60,544 nucleotides of DNA from an uncultured Gemella sp. (GTDB lineage: Bacteria > Bacillota > Bacilli > Staphylococcales > Gemellaceae): positions 1-60,544 of the forward strand of contig USNF01000005.1 of NCBI GenBank assembly GCA_900555985.1. Reading direction: 5' to 3'. The translations under genes and the position numbers were made by a program. The notes under the pieces were generated by a model. It was not told the DNA's origin and made no database searches. It saw nothing but the letters and a program-made list of their open reading frames with translations. How positions within the stretch are numbered: the first letter of the stretch is position 1; each line of letters opens with the position of its first letter. Shown here in pieces: positions 16,479 to 24,660 of the stretch.

Positions 16479-17861
16479 ATGGCGAAAGTTAATGTTAAGT
16501 ATGAATGTAATGCATGTGGTTATCAAAGTTTAAAATACATGGGAAGATGTCCAAATTGTAAAAAATGGGCATCAATGGAAGAAGTTCTTGAAGCAAAAAA
16601 AGCTACAAAGTATAGTAGTTTTGAAGCAACAACAAATGATGCAGAACGTGTAGAGGCAGGTAAGTTAAAAGCTGTCTCTACACAAGATGTACCTAGAACA
16701 CTAACTGATAGTAGTGAGCTAAATAGAGTTTTAGGTGGTGGAGTAGTAGGGGGATCATTAGTCCTTCTAGGAGGAGACCCTGGAATAGGGAAGTCCACTC
16801 TTCTATTACAAATCTCAGCATATTTAGCAAAAGAGCACGATGTTCTATATGTTACAGGGGAAGAGTCTGTAAGACAAGTTAAAATAAGAGCTGATAGATT
16901 AAAGAATAATACTGATGAGCTTTATGTTTATGCTCAAACTGATTTAAATTTAATATATCAAGTAGTTAAAAAAATAAAACCAAAGTTTTTAGTTATTGAC
17001 TCTATACAGACTATCTATAATCCTAATTTAGAAAATTCGCCTGGTAGTATTACTCAAGTAAGAGAATGTACACAACAACTTATGAAAATAGCGAAAAGTT
17101 TAAATATTGCTATTTTTATAGTAGGGCATGTTACAAAAGAAGGTACAATAGCAGGACCTCGTATGTTAGAACATATGGTAGATACAGTGCTTTACTTTGA
17201 AGGTGAAAATCAACATAGTTATAGAATATTAAGAGCGGTTAAAAACCGTTTTGGTTCTACTAATGAAATAGGTATTTTTGAAATGAAAACTAGTGGATTA
17301 GAGGACCTAGCTAATCCATCACAAATGTTTTTAGAAGAACGAAGCAAAAATCTTGCAGGTGCTACCATTATAAGTACAATGGAAGGAAGTCGACCATTGT
17401 TAGTAGAGATTCAATCTCTTACTACACCGACTGCTTTTAATAATCCACGTAGAATATCTACAGGATTAGAGTATAATAAATTAATTTTACTTATGGCTGT
17501 TTTAGAAAAAAAAGCGGGATACTTATTACAACAACAAGACGTATATGTGAAAGTATCTGGTGGGGTAAAAATAGACGACCCTGCAGTTGATTTAGGTGTT
17601 GTTGTTGCAGTAGCCTCTAGTTTCAAAGATGTGGCGGTTGATATGAATGATTGCTTTATTGGTGAAGTAGGTCTAACAGGTGAAGTAAGAAGAGTTAGTC
17701 GTATAGAACAAAGAATAAATGAAGCCAAAAAACATGGTTTCAAAAGAGTTATTGTTCCTGTTGGTAATATGAAGAATTCAGAATTTCCAGCAGGTATAGA
17801 AATAATACCTGTAAAAGATATTAGAGAGTGTTTAGATATAGCATTTGGCAATGTATTTTAA
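16479..17861 (+). CDS. radA: DNA repair protein RadA (Sms)
   Basis: A 460-residue RecA-like branch-migration ATPase used in homologous recombination and transformation. It has a C4 zinc finger (CNACG...CPNC, about residues 10-27), Walker A GGDPGIGKST (about 98-107), the RadA-specific KNRFGS motif (about 253-258) and a Lon-protease-like C-terminal domain without a catalytic role. It follows clpC by 2 bases, as in B. subtilis. disA, the next gene in B. subtilis, is missing here and the neighbour is yacL. Confidence 0.95.
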   Translation: MAKVNVKYECNACGYQSLKYMGRCPNCKKWASMEEVLEAKKATKYSSFEATTNDAERVEAGKLKAVSTQDVPRTLTDSSELNRVLGGGVVGGSLVLLGGDPGIGKSTLLLQISAYLAKEHDVLYVTGEESVRQVKIRADRLKNNTDELYVYAQTDLNLIYQVVKKIKPKFLVIDSIQTIYNPNLENSPGSITQVRECTQQLMKIAKSLNIAIFIVGHVTKEGTIAGPRMLEHMVDTVLYFEGENQHSYRILRAVKNRFGSTNEIGIFEMKTSGLEDLANPSQMFLEERSKNLAGATIISTMEGSRPLLVEIQSLTTPTAFNNPRRISTGLEYNKLILLMAVLEKKAGYLLQQQDVYVKVSGGVKIDDPAVDLGVVVAVASSFKDVAVDMNDCFIGEVGLTGEVRRVSRIEQRINEAKKHGFKRVIVPVGNMKNSEFPAGIEIIPVKDIRECLDIAFGNVF

Positions 17862-17870
17862 ATTAAATAT

Positions 17871-17910
17871 AGAACTAGTGTAGGACGTTCTATACTAGTT
17901 CTATTCTATT
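17871..17910 (+). terminator. terminator-like hairpin after radA
   Basis: 13-bp stem AGAACTAGTGTAG / CTATACTAGTTCT (one G-T pair) with a 6-base loop; the following T-run is broken (ATTCTATTTATTT), so termination may be partial. Confidence 0.65.
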
Positions 17911-18100
17911 TATTTAATAAAATGTAATATTTGTAATAAAAATATAATAATTATTTTTAAAAAACTTATATTAATTTTTAAGGGAATGTAGTAGAATAAG
18001 AGATAGAATATGTTTGATTTGTTGAAATTTAAATTATTATTTAATTTTTTTTATCAAATTAGAGATTATTTCACAAAAAAATATAAAAAGGAGTGATTAT

Positions 18101-19189
18101 ATGTTGAAAAAAGCATTAATGGTAATTTCATTATTCCTTGGTATAACAGCAGGATCATTGACAACTAGTGCACTAGTTAATAACAATGTTTTTCCTTCTA
18201 TGAATCCAACGGTCTTAAGAATAACTGTTACAGTTGCAATGGCAATACTATTTGTATTAGTGTCTTTATTATTTTCTGATAGATTTGTAACAAAACTAAA
18301 ACGTATAGAAGATCGTTTAACCAAGATGCCAATTCAAAAAATAGTTTTTACAACTATTGGACTAATATTAGGTCTTCTACTAGCATCTCTATTGTCATCA
18401 GGAGTTGATATAGTAGTTGGTGCAGGAATTATGGGGAGAATTATTTCTGCCATAATTTATTTTATTTTTGGTTATTTAGGACTGGTTCTAGGATATAGAA
18501 GAGAAGGTGAATTTCTTAATTCGTTAGCTACTGTTAAATTTGGAACTAAGAATAAGGAAAAGGAATCTAAATCTAAGAGTAAAAAAACAACTGAGGTAAT
18601 TGCTAAAATTATTGACACAAGCGCACTTATAGATTCACGTATTCATGATGTTGCCCAAACAGGTTTTTTAGAAGGGAAAATTATTGTCCCAGAGTTTGTG
18701 TTAAAAGAATTGCAGCTTATCGCAGATTCAGAAGATCCTTTAAAACGTGCCAAAGGTAGATTAGGTCTTGACTGTGTTGAAGACTTACAAAAGATGAAAG
18801 AAATTAATCTTGAGATTGACAATAAATATAATTATAATGAACATAAAGGCGTTGATAATTTGCTTATTGATTATGCTTTACAATATAAATGTGCGATTAT
18901 TACAACAGACTATAATCTAAATAAGCTAGCAACACTTCAATCAATTAAAGTTCTTAATGTTAATGATTTAAGTAATGCTGTTAAACCAATTTTAACAACT
19001 GGTGAGAGATTAAATGTTCAAGTATTAAGAGAAGGTAAAGAAAATAATCAGGGTGTTGCTTATACTGAAGATGGAACTATGATAGTTGTTGAAAATGGAA
19101 AACGCTACGTAGGGAAAAATATTGAAGTCGAAGTTCAAAGTGTTCTTCAAACTTCATCTGGTAGAATTATCTTTACAAAAATAGTTTAA
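18101..19189 (+). CDS. PIN/TRAM-domain membrane protein (YacL family)
   Basis: A 362-residue protein with four membrane segments in residues 5-145, then a Lys/Ser-rich linker (about 146-165), a PIN domain starting IIDTSALIDSRI (about 169-180) with the acidic residues expected for Mg-dependent RNase activity (D, E and the later TTDYNLNK motif), and a C-terminal TRAM domain (about 290-362). It is the YacL protein that follows radA/disA in Bacillales. The RNA target is unknown; the membrane anchor would hold the nuclease at the inner face. SD AAAAGGAG at 18087-18094. Confidence 0.88.
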   Translation: MLKKALMVISLFLGITAGSLTTSALVNNNVFPSMNPTVLRITVTVAMAILFVLVSLLFSDRFVTKLKRIEDRLTKMPIQKIVFTTIGLILGLLLASLLSSGVDIVVGAGIMGRIISAIIYFIFGYLGLVLGYRREGEFLNSLATVKFGTKNKEKESKSKSKKTTEVIAKIIDTSALIDSRIHDVAQTGFLEGKIIVPEFVLKELQLIADSEDPLKRAKGRLGLDCVEDLQKMKEINLEIDNKYNYNEHKGVDNLLIDYALQYKCAIITTDYNLNKLATLQSIKVLNVNDLSNAVKPILTTGERLNVQVLREGKENNQGVAYTEDGTMIVVENGKRYVGKNIEVEVQSVLQTSSGRIIFTKIV

Positions 19190-19195
19190 TAAGGT

Positions 19196-19224
19196 TTGCT
19201 TTTTCTAAAAAAATATGATATTAT
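19196..19224 (+). promoter_or_regulatory. secG promoter
   Basis: -35 TTGCTT (19196-19201), 17-base spacer, -10 TATTAT (19219-19224). Confidence 0.6.
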
Positions 19225-19266
19225 AAGGTGTATTGTATTAATGAATTAGTATTTTAGGAGGAGAGT

Positions 19267-19497
19267 ATGCACACTTTTTTAATGGCAACAGCAATAATCA
19301 GCAGTATTTTGCTAATAATAGTAGTATTACTACAAGACAGTAAATCTGGTGGTCTATCTGGATTAACTGGTGGAGCAGAAGAATTGTTCGGTAAACAAAA
19401 AGTAAGAGGTGCTGAATTAGTTTTACAAAGAATTACAATAGTTTTAGGACTAATATTTTTTATATCACTAGTGTGTCTTACTTGGTTAAAATTATAG
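19267..19497 (+). CDS. secG: protein translocase subunit SecG
   Basis: A 76-residue protein with two membrane helices (about residues 3-22 and 54-74). The conserved linker contains LLQDSKSGGLSG and GGAEELFGK, the SecG signature. It joins SecY and SecE in the translocon and helps SecA-driven export. SD TAGGAGGAG lies just upstream. In Bacillales secG precedes rnr and smpB, as here, though a terminator separates secG from rnr. Confidence 0.93.
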   Translation: MHTFLMATAIISSILLIIVVLLQDSKSGGLSGLTGGAEELFGKQKVRGAELVLQRITIVLGLIFFISLVCLTWLKL

Positions 19498-19507
19498 ATT
19501 AGAGTAA

Positions 19508-19546
19508 TAAACCTAAAATGTACTTTCATTTTAGGTTTATTTTTTT
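19508..19546 (+). terminator. terminator after secG
   Basis: 13-bp stem around AAACCTAAAATG / CATTTTAGGTTT followed by ATTTTTTT. Confidence 0.88.
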
Positions 19547-19637
19547 AGTAAAAAATATTGTATTAATAAATACTAAATTTATTTAATTTTTGAATTGAAA
19601 TTACTAGAAAATTTTACTAATAATAAAGGAGGGTTAA

Positions 19638-21764
19638 ATGTTAGAAAAAATTATAGATTTATTTAAACAGAATAAAGTATTAAGTATGGAAGATTTAAAA
19701 GAAAAACTAGAAGTAGAATCTGCTAAAGATTTTGTTGAACTAGTTAAATATGTAGGAAAATTAGAACAAAAATCAACTATAATACAGCTTCCAAATGAAA
19801 AATTTCTTTATGTTAAAGATGAATTAGAAATAGAAGGAATAATTAGAATCCATCAAAAAGGATTTGCATTTGTATATTCCGAAAATTTAGGAATTGAAAT
19901 ATATGTACCTAAGGGATTCACTCAAAGTGCTATGAGTGGAGACAAGGTACTAGTAAAAGTAGATAGTGTTTATAGTGATAATCGTAACATAGAAGGAATC
20001 GTTCAAAAAGTTATAGAAAGAAACACTAAGTATACGGTAGGAACACTAACTAACGCTAAGTATTTTTCTTTCGTCAAAAGTGATGATAAAAATATTAGTA
20101 AATATATTAAAATTACTAATGCTAAGAACTTTAATTTAGTTGATGGTAGTAAGGTATTAGTTGAAATAACTGATTATTCTAAAGTTAGTTTTGAAGATCA
20201 TAAAGGTATTATTTTAAAATCTCTAGGACATAAAGATGATCCAGGAGTAGATATATTATCTGTTATTTATAAACATGGAATCCCTAGTGAATTTCCAGAA
20301 GATGTAGAAGAACAAACTAAAAATATAAGTGATAAAATAGAAAAAGAAGATAAATATCGTGATTGTACAAAAGAAATGATTGTAACAATTGATGGAGATG
20401 ATGCTAAAGACTTGGATGATGCGATATCGGTTATTAAAACAAAAAAAGGATATCGATTAAAAGTGTTTATTGCTGATGTTAGCCGCTATGTCGTTGAAGA
20501 TAGCCCATTAGATATAGAAGCTTCTAAACGAGGATGTAGTGTTTATTTAGCTGATAGAGTAGTCCCTATGTTACCTAGAAAGCTCTCAAACAATATTTGT
20601 TCATTAAACCCACATGTATTAAGATATACAATTTGTTGTGATATTGATTTTACGGATAAAGGAATACCTGAAAGTTATGATATTTATCCAGCAATAATAG
20701 AATCAAAAGGTAGACTAACATACAAAAAAGTTAATGAAGTTTACGAAGATAATAAAGAAACTATTGAAGAATATAAACCATATGTTCCAATGTTAAGAAC
20801 AGCCTTGGAATTATCTAAAAAAATTAGATTAAACCGTGAAAAACGTGGAGCAATAGATTTTGACAAACCTGAGTCAAAAATTGTTGTAGATGAAAAAGGT
20901 GAAGTACTAGATGTTGTATTACGTGAACGTGGTGTAGCAGAAAGATTAATAGAAGACTTTATGCTTAGTGCAAATGAAGTAATTGGTGAACATTTCTATT
21001 GGATGCAAGTACCATTTGTCTACAGGATTCACGAAGAACCTAAAGTTCAAAAGTTAAAACAATTCTTTGATATTTCTGCAAGCTTTGGTTACAGAGTAAA
21101 AGGTAGTATAGAAGAAGTTGAACCATACATGTTATCAAATATGTTAAGGAAGTTTAAAGGTGAAGTAATAGAGCCTATGTTATCAACTATACTGCTTAGA
21201 ACGATGAATCAGGCAAGATATTCAACAACAAATATTGGTCACTTTGCCTTAGCAACTAAGTATTATACACATTTTACATCACCGATAAGACGTTATCCTG
21301 ATTTACTAGTTCATAGAATGATTAGGAAGTATTTGGTTGAAGGGGATGTTAAAGAATCTACATTAGAACATTATGCGACTAAACTTCCTGAGTTAGCTGA
21401 AAGTTCATCAGAATATGAAAAGCGTGCAGTTGATTGTGAACGCGAAGTAGATAAGATGAAAAAATGTGAGTATATGATGAAGTATCAAGAACAAACATTT
21501 AGAGGTGTTGTTTCTAGTGTAACAAACTTTGGCGTATTCATAACATTAGAAAATAATATAGAAGGTTTAGTGCACATAAAAGCTATGAATGATGACTATT
21601 ATACATATGATGAGAAGAATATGTTATTAATAGGTAGACGAAAAAAAAAAATATATCGTCTTGGCGATGAAGCAATAGTTAAAGTTGCTAATGTAGACTT
21701 AGAAAATTATGAAATAGACTTTAAAATTTTAAAACATAAATCTTTAATAAAAAATAGAAAATAG
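19638..21764 (+). CDS. rnr: ribonuclease R
   Basis: A 708-residue 3'-5' exoribonuclease that digests structured RNA and takes part in trans-translation quality control with SmpB. Order: N-terminal winged-helix region (residues 1-60), two cold-shock domains (about 65-225), the RNB domain with the metal-binding cluster DGDDAKDLDDAI (about 252-263), SPIRRYPDLLVHR (about 550-562), and a C-terminal S1 domain (about 625-705). SD AAAGGAGG precedes ATG 19638. smpB follows 12 bases after the stop, so the two are cotranscribed. Confidence 0.95.
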   Translation: MLEKIIDLFKQNKVLSMEDLKEKLEVESAKDFVELVKYVGKLEQKSTIIQLPNEKFLYVKDELEIEGIIRIHQKGFAFVYSENLGIEIYVPKGFTQSAMSGDKVLVKVDSVYSDNRNIEGIVQKVIERNTKYTVGTLTNAKYFSFVKSDDKNISKYIKITNAKNFNLVDGSKVLVEITDYSKVSFEDHKGIILKSLGHKDDPGVDILSVIYKHGIPSEFPEDVEEQTKNISDKIEKEDKYRDCTKEMIVTIDGDDAKDLDDAISVIKTKKGYRLKVFIADVSRYVVEDSPLDIEASKRGCSVYLADRVVPMLPRKLSNNICSLNPHVLRYTICCDIDFTDKGIPESYDIYPAIIESKGRLTYKKVNEVYEDNKETIEEYKPYVPMLRTALELSKKIRLNREKRGAIDFDKPESKIVVDEKGEVLDVVLRERGVAERLIEDFMLSANEVIGEHFYWMQVPFVYRIHEEPKVQKLKQFFDISASFGYRVKGSIEEVEPYMLSNMLRKFKGEVIEPMLSTILLRTMNQARYSTTNIGHFALATKYYTHFTSPIRRYPDLLVHRMIRKYLVEGDVKESTLEHYATKLPELAESSSEYEKRAVDCEREVDKMKKCEYMMKYQEQTFRGVVSSVTNFGVFITLENNIEGLVHIKAMNDDYYTYDEKNMLLIGRRKKKIYRLGDEAIVKVANVDLENYEIDFKILKHKSLIKNRK

Positions 21765-21776
21765 AGGAAAATATAT

Positions 21777-22241
21777 ATGAATAAAGAGAGTAGAGTTATA
21801 GCACAAAATAAAAAAGCTAGTCATGATTATTTCATTGAAGATACTTATGAAGCTGGATTAGTGCTAACAGGTACTGAGATAAAATCGATTCGTCGAGGTA
21901 GAGTAAATCTTAAAGACTCATATTGTCAAACTAGACGAGGAGAAATGTTTGTTTACAATATGCATATTTCTCACTTTGAAGAAGGTAATAGATTTAATCA
22001 CGAACCACTACGTGTTAGAAAGCTATTATTGAAGAAAAAACAAATTGCTATTTTAACTAATGCTCAAAACGAAGCTGGAATTAGTATTATACCCTTAAAA
22101 CTATATATAAAAAATGGTTATGCAAAACTTTTAATAGGTGTTGCAAAAGGAAAGAAAAATTATGATAAACGCCACGTACTAAAACAAAAAGAAGCTAATA
22201 AGGAAATTAATAGAGCATTAAAAGATAAGCAGAGATATTAA
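21777..22241 (+). CDS. smpB: SsrA-binding protein SmpB
   Basis: A 154-residue tmRNA partner required for ribosome rescue. Typical pieces are the ARK-like start IAQNKKASHDYFI, GLVLTGTEIKSIRRGRVNLKDSY (about residues 28-50) and the C-terminal tail GKKNYDKRHVLKQKEANKEI that enters the decoding centre. It is in an operon with rnr. The tmRNA gene, often next to smpB, is not in the spacer downstream. Confidence 0.96.
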   Translation: MNKESRVIAQNKKASHDYFIEDTYEAGLVLTGTEIKSIRRGRVNLKDSYCQTRRGEMFVYNMHISHFEEGNRFNHEPLRVRKLLLKKKQIAILTNAQNEAGISIIPLKLYIKNGYAKLLIGVAKGKKNYDKRHVLKQKEANKEINRALKDKQRY

Positions 22242-22269
22242 ATAACAATTTTTTATTGTATAGGCATAG

Positions 22270-22317
22270 AGGAAAGTATATTACCAATTATCCGTGGTAA
22301 TGTACTTTTCTTTTTTT
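22270..22317 (+). terminator. terminator after smpB
   Basis: 16-17 bp stem (22270-22286 / 22295-22311, with G-U pairs; loop ATTATCCG) followed by T7. Confidence 0.9.
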
Positions 22318-22771
22318 GGGATAATAGTAAAAAATAATTTTAGTCAAAAATAAGAAAAATGTCTATATTTAAAAATAGAAACTTATAACTGTTTCATAAA
22401 TATACTGTAATAGATTTCAAAAAATAGTAGGTATTAAATATTGATTTAATAATATTTATGAAAATCGGATAAAAAACTTTATAAAAACGCTTTACTTTTT
22501 TATGAAAGCGTGCTACAATATTAAATGTCATTAAGAAAATCAATACTAAAATTATTGTAAATTACATTATTTCGTTTGAAATTTTCAAAAAAATAATACA
22601 GTTATTTTTCTGTATTATAACTGATAAGGGGATTTTCGAGAAATTTTTATACAGAATATTAGGTTATTTTATAATAATATTTGGTATGGAATATAAGTTT
22701 TTATTTCACGTATATATATTAATGATTTTCTTGCAAAAACAAAATATATTTTTAAAAGGAGTAGTGTATTT
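22318..22771 (+). other. long AT-rich spacer and leader before lldP
   Basis: About 450 bases with no gene. It contains the lldP promoter and operator-like repeat (22487-22519) and then a leader of about 245 bases with a 7-bp hairpin AATACAG/CTGTATT near 22596-22617. No known riboswitch or tmRNA signature was recognised. The leader is longer than its role as a simple 5' end requires. Confidence 0.5.
22487..22519 (+). promoter_or_regulatory. lldP promoter with overlapping inverted repeat
   Basis: -35 TTTACT (22491-22496), 17-base spacer, -10 TACAAT (22514-22519). An inverted repeat ACGCTTT (22487-22493) and AAAGCGT (22505-22511), separated by 11 bases, overlaps the -35 and spacer, where a repressor dimer could block RNA polymerase. 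Confidence 0.55.
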
Positions 22772-24427
22772 ATGGAAAAATTCACTCAATTATTACAGCC
22801 AGTGGCTGATAATCTTTATATTTCTGCACTTGTTGCATTAATACCTATTATTTTTTATCTTGTTGCACTAGCAGGATTTAAAGTAAAAGGTTGGCTAACA
22901 GGGTTGCTTACACTTATAGTTGCTATTGTAGTAGCTGTTGTATTCTTCAAAATGCCATTCCAATTCGCAGCAATGTCAACTATTCACGGTATGGTTTATG
23001 GATTACTTCCAATTTCTTGGATTATTTTAACATCTGTATTTTTATACAAAATGACAGTCAAAAGTGGTCACTTTGCAATTATTCGTGATAGTATTACATC
23101 ATTAACAGATGACAGACGTATCCAAGCGTTAATTATCGCTTTCTCATTCGGAGCATTCTTAGAAGGGGCTGCAGGATTTGGAGCACCAGTTGCTATTACA
23201 GCAGCACTTTTAGTAGGTTTAGGATTTAAACCTTTATACGCAGCAGGTATCTGTATGGTAGCTAACACTGCACCAGTTGCTTTCGGAGCAGTTGGTGCAC
23301 CAGTAACAGCTTTAGACGGATTAGCTACATATGCTAACGGAACACCAATCGCAGCAACTGAAATCGCAGCAATGATCGGACGTCAATTACCATTAGTTTC
23401 TATCTTTATTCCATTCTACTTAGTATTAATTATGGCTGGATTCAAGAAAACTATGGAAGTTTGGCCAGCATTATTAGTATCTGGTGGTTCATTCGCGATT
23501 ACTCAATTCTTAAGTTCTAACTATATGGGAGAACAATTACCTGACATTCTTTCTTCATTAGTATCATTAATTTCTATCGTTATTTTACTTCAATTCTGGA
23601 AACCTAAAACAACTTGGAGATTTGAAGGTGAAGATGAAGATCAAAAAGATAAACAAAATGTACCAGCTCATTCATTAAAAGATATCTTTGTTGCATGGTC
23701 TCCATTCCTAGTATTAACAATCATTATCTTTGTATGGACATTAAAACCAGTTAAAGCATACTTTAAAACAATTGCTCTTAACCCTAAAGTTCCACTTATC
23801 CACAACAACATAATCAACTCTATTTCTCATAAAGAAATTGCAGCTGTATTTAAATTAGACCTTATTGGTTCTATCGGAACTGGTATTCTTGTAGCAGCTT
23901 TACTATCTAAGTTCATTATCAAACTTAGCTGGAAAGATACATTCAAAACTTTTGTTGAAACATTCTCAGAAGTTAAACTAGCATTATTAACAATCTGTTT
24001 CGTAGTAGGATTTGCATACATCATGAATGCTTCAGGTATGTCAAATACTCTAGGATCTGCTTTAGCAGCAACAGGAAAAGCATTCTTAGTATTATCACCG
24101 GCTCTTGGTTGGATCGGAGTATTTATTACAGGATCAGATACGTCAGCTAACTTACTATTCGGTAAACTTCAACAAGTTACAGCTAACGGAGTTGGAATGG
24201 ATCCATTAGTTGCAGTAGCAGCCAACGCATCTGGAGGGGTTGTAGGTAAGATGATTTCTCCACAATCTATCGCAGTTGCAGCAGCAGCGGTTGGATTAGT
24301 TGGTAAAGAATCTGACTTACTTAAATTTACAGTTAAACACAGTTTCTTCTTACTAATTATAGTGTGTATTATAGTTTATCTACAAGCAAGTGGAATACTA
24401 GGATGGATGATTCCTCATCACCCATAG
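22772..24427 (+). CDS. lldP: L-lactate permease (LctP family)
   Basis: A 551-residue membrane protein with about 13-14 helices. Conserved LctP segments are visible: FLEGAAGFGAPVAITAALLV (about residues 128-147), NTAPVAFGAVGAPV (about 164-177) and a C-terminal GSDTSANLLFGKLQQ block. It would exchange or take up lactate with protons. It is monocistronic, with a strong SD (AAAGGAG) and its own terminator. Codon use is richer in C-ending codons than in neighbours, as usual for a highly expressed gene. No lactate dehydrogenase lies next to it. Confidence 0.93.
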   Translation: MEKFTQLLQPVADNLYISALVALIPIIFYLVALAGFKVKGWLTGLLTLIVAIVVAVVFFKMPFQFAAMSTIHGMVYGLLPISWIILTSVFLYKMTVKSGHFAIIRDSITSLTDDRRIQALIIAFSFGAFLEGAAGFGAPVAITAALLVGLGFKPLYAAGICMVANTAPVAFGAVGAPVTALDGLATYANGTPIAATEIAAMIGRQLPLVSIFIPFYLVLIMAGFKKTMEVWPALLVSGGSFAITQFLSSNYMGEQLPDILSSLVSLISIVILLQFWKPKTTWRFEGEDEDQKDKQNVPAHSLKDIFVAWSPFLVLTIIIFVWTLKPVKAYFKTIALNPKVPLIHNNIINSISHKEIAAVFKLDLIGSIGTGILVAALLSKFIIKLSWKDTFKTFVETFSEVKLALLTICFVVGFAYIMNASGMSNTLGSALAATGKAFLVLSPALGWIGVFITGSDTSANLLFGKLQQVTANGVGMDPLVAVAANASGGVVGKMISPQSIAVAAAAVGLVGKESDLLKFTVKHSFFLLIIVCIIVYLQASGILGWMIPHHP

Positions 24428-24444
24428 AATAGAAGCTTTAAAAT

Positions 24445-24483
24445 AAAGAAGATTGAGACTTTCTCAATCTTCTTTTTCTTTTT
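24445..24483 (+). terminator. terminator after lldP
   Basis: 14-bp stem AAAGAAGATTGAGA / TCTCAATCTTCTTT with loop CTT, followed by a T-rich tail. Confidence 0.9.
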
Positions 24484-24537
24484 TTAACTTGTAATAAACT
24501 AGTACTAAAAAAATATGAGAATTTACTTGTATTTTTA

Positions 24538-24566
24538 TTTACAAGATGTCAAAATAGTGGTATTAT
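24538..24566 (+). promoter_or_regulatory. typA promoter
   Basis: -35 TTTACA (24538-24543), 17-base spacer, extended -10 TGG-TATTAT (hexamer 24561-24566). Confidence 0.7.
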
Positions 24567-24660
24567 TGAACAGTTAGATTAATTATTTAGATGTATAATT
24601 ATTATAATGAAAATACATTATATAATTTGTTTTATAAGTGAATTACACAAGGAGAAAAAA

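Noticed and set aside
22503..22518. CcpA cre site in lldP promoter
   Set aside because: ATGAAAGCGTGCTACA looks like cre but needs a one-base gap to match; the inverted repeat ACGCTTT/AAAGCGT is a better description.
22242..22771. tmRNA (ssrA) gene after smpB
   Set aside because: No tRNA-Ala-like ends, tag-coding frame or T-loop pattern was found. The spacer is AT-rich with a terminator and lldP control sites.
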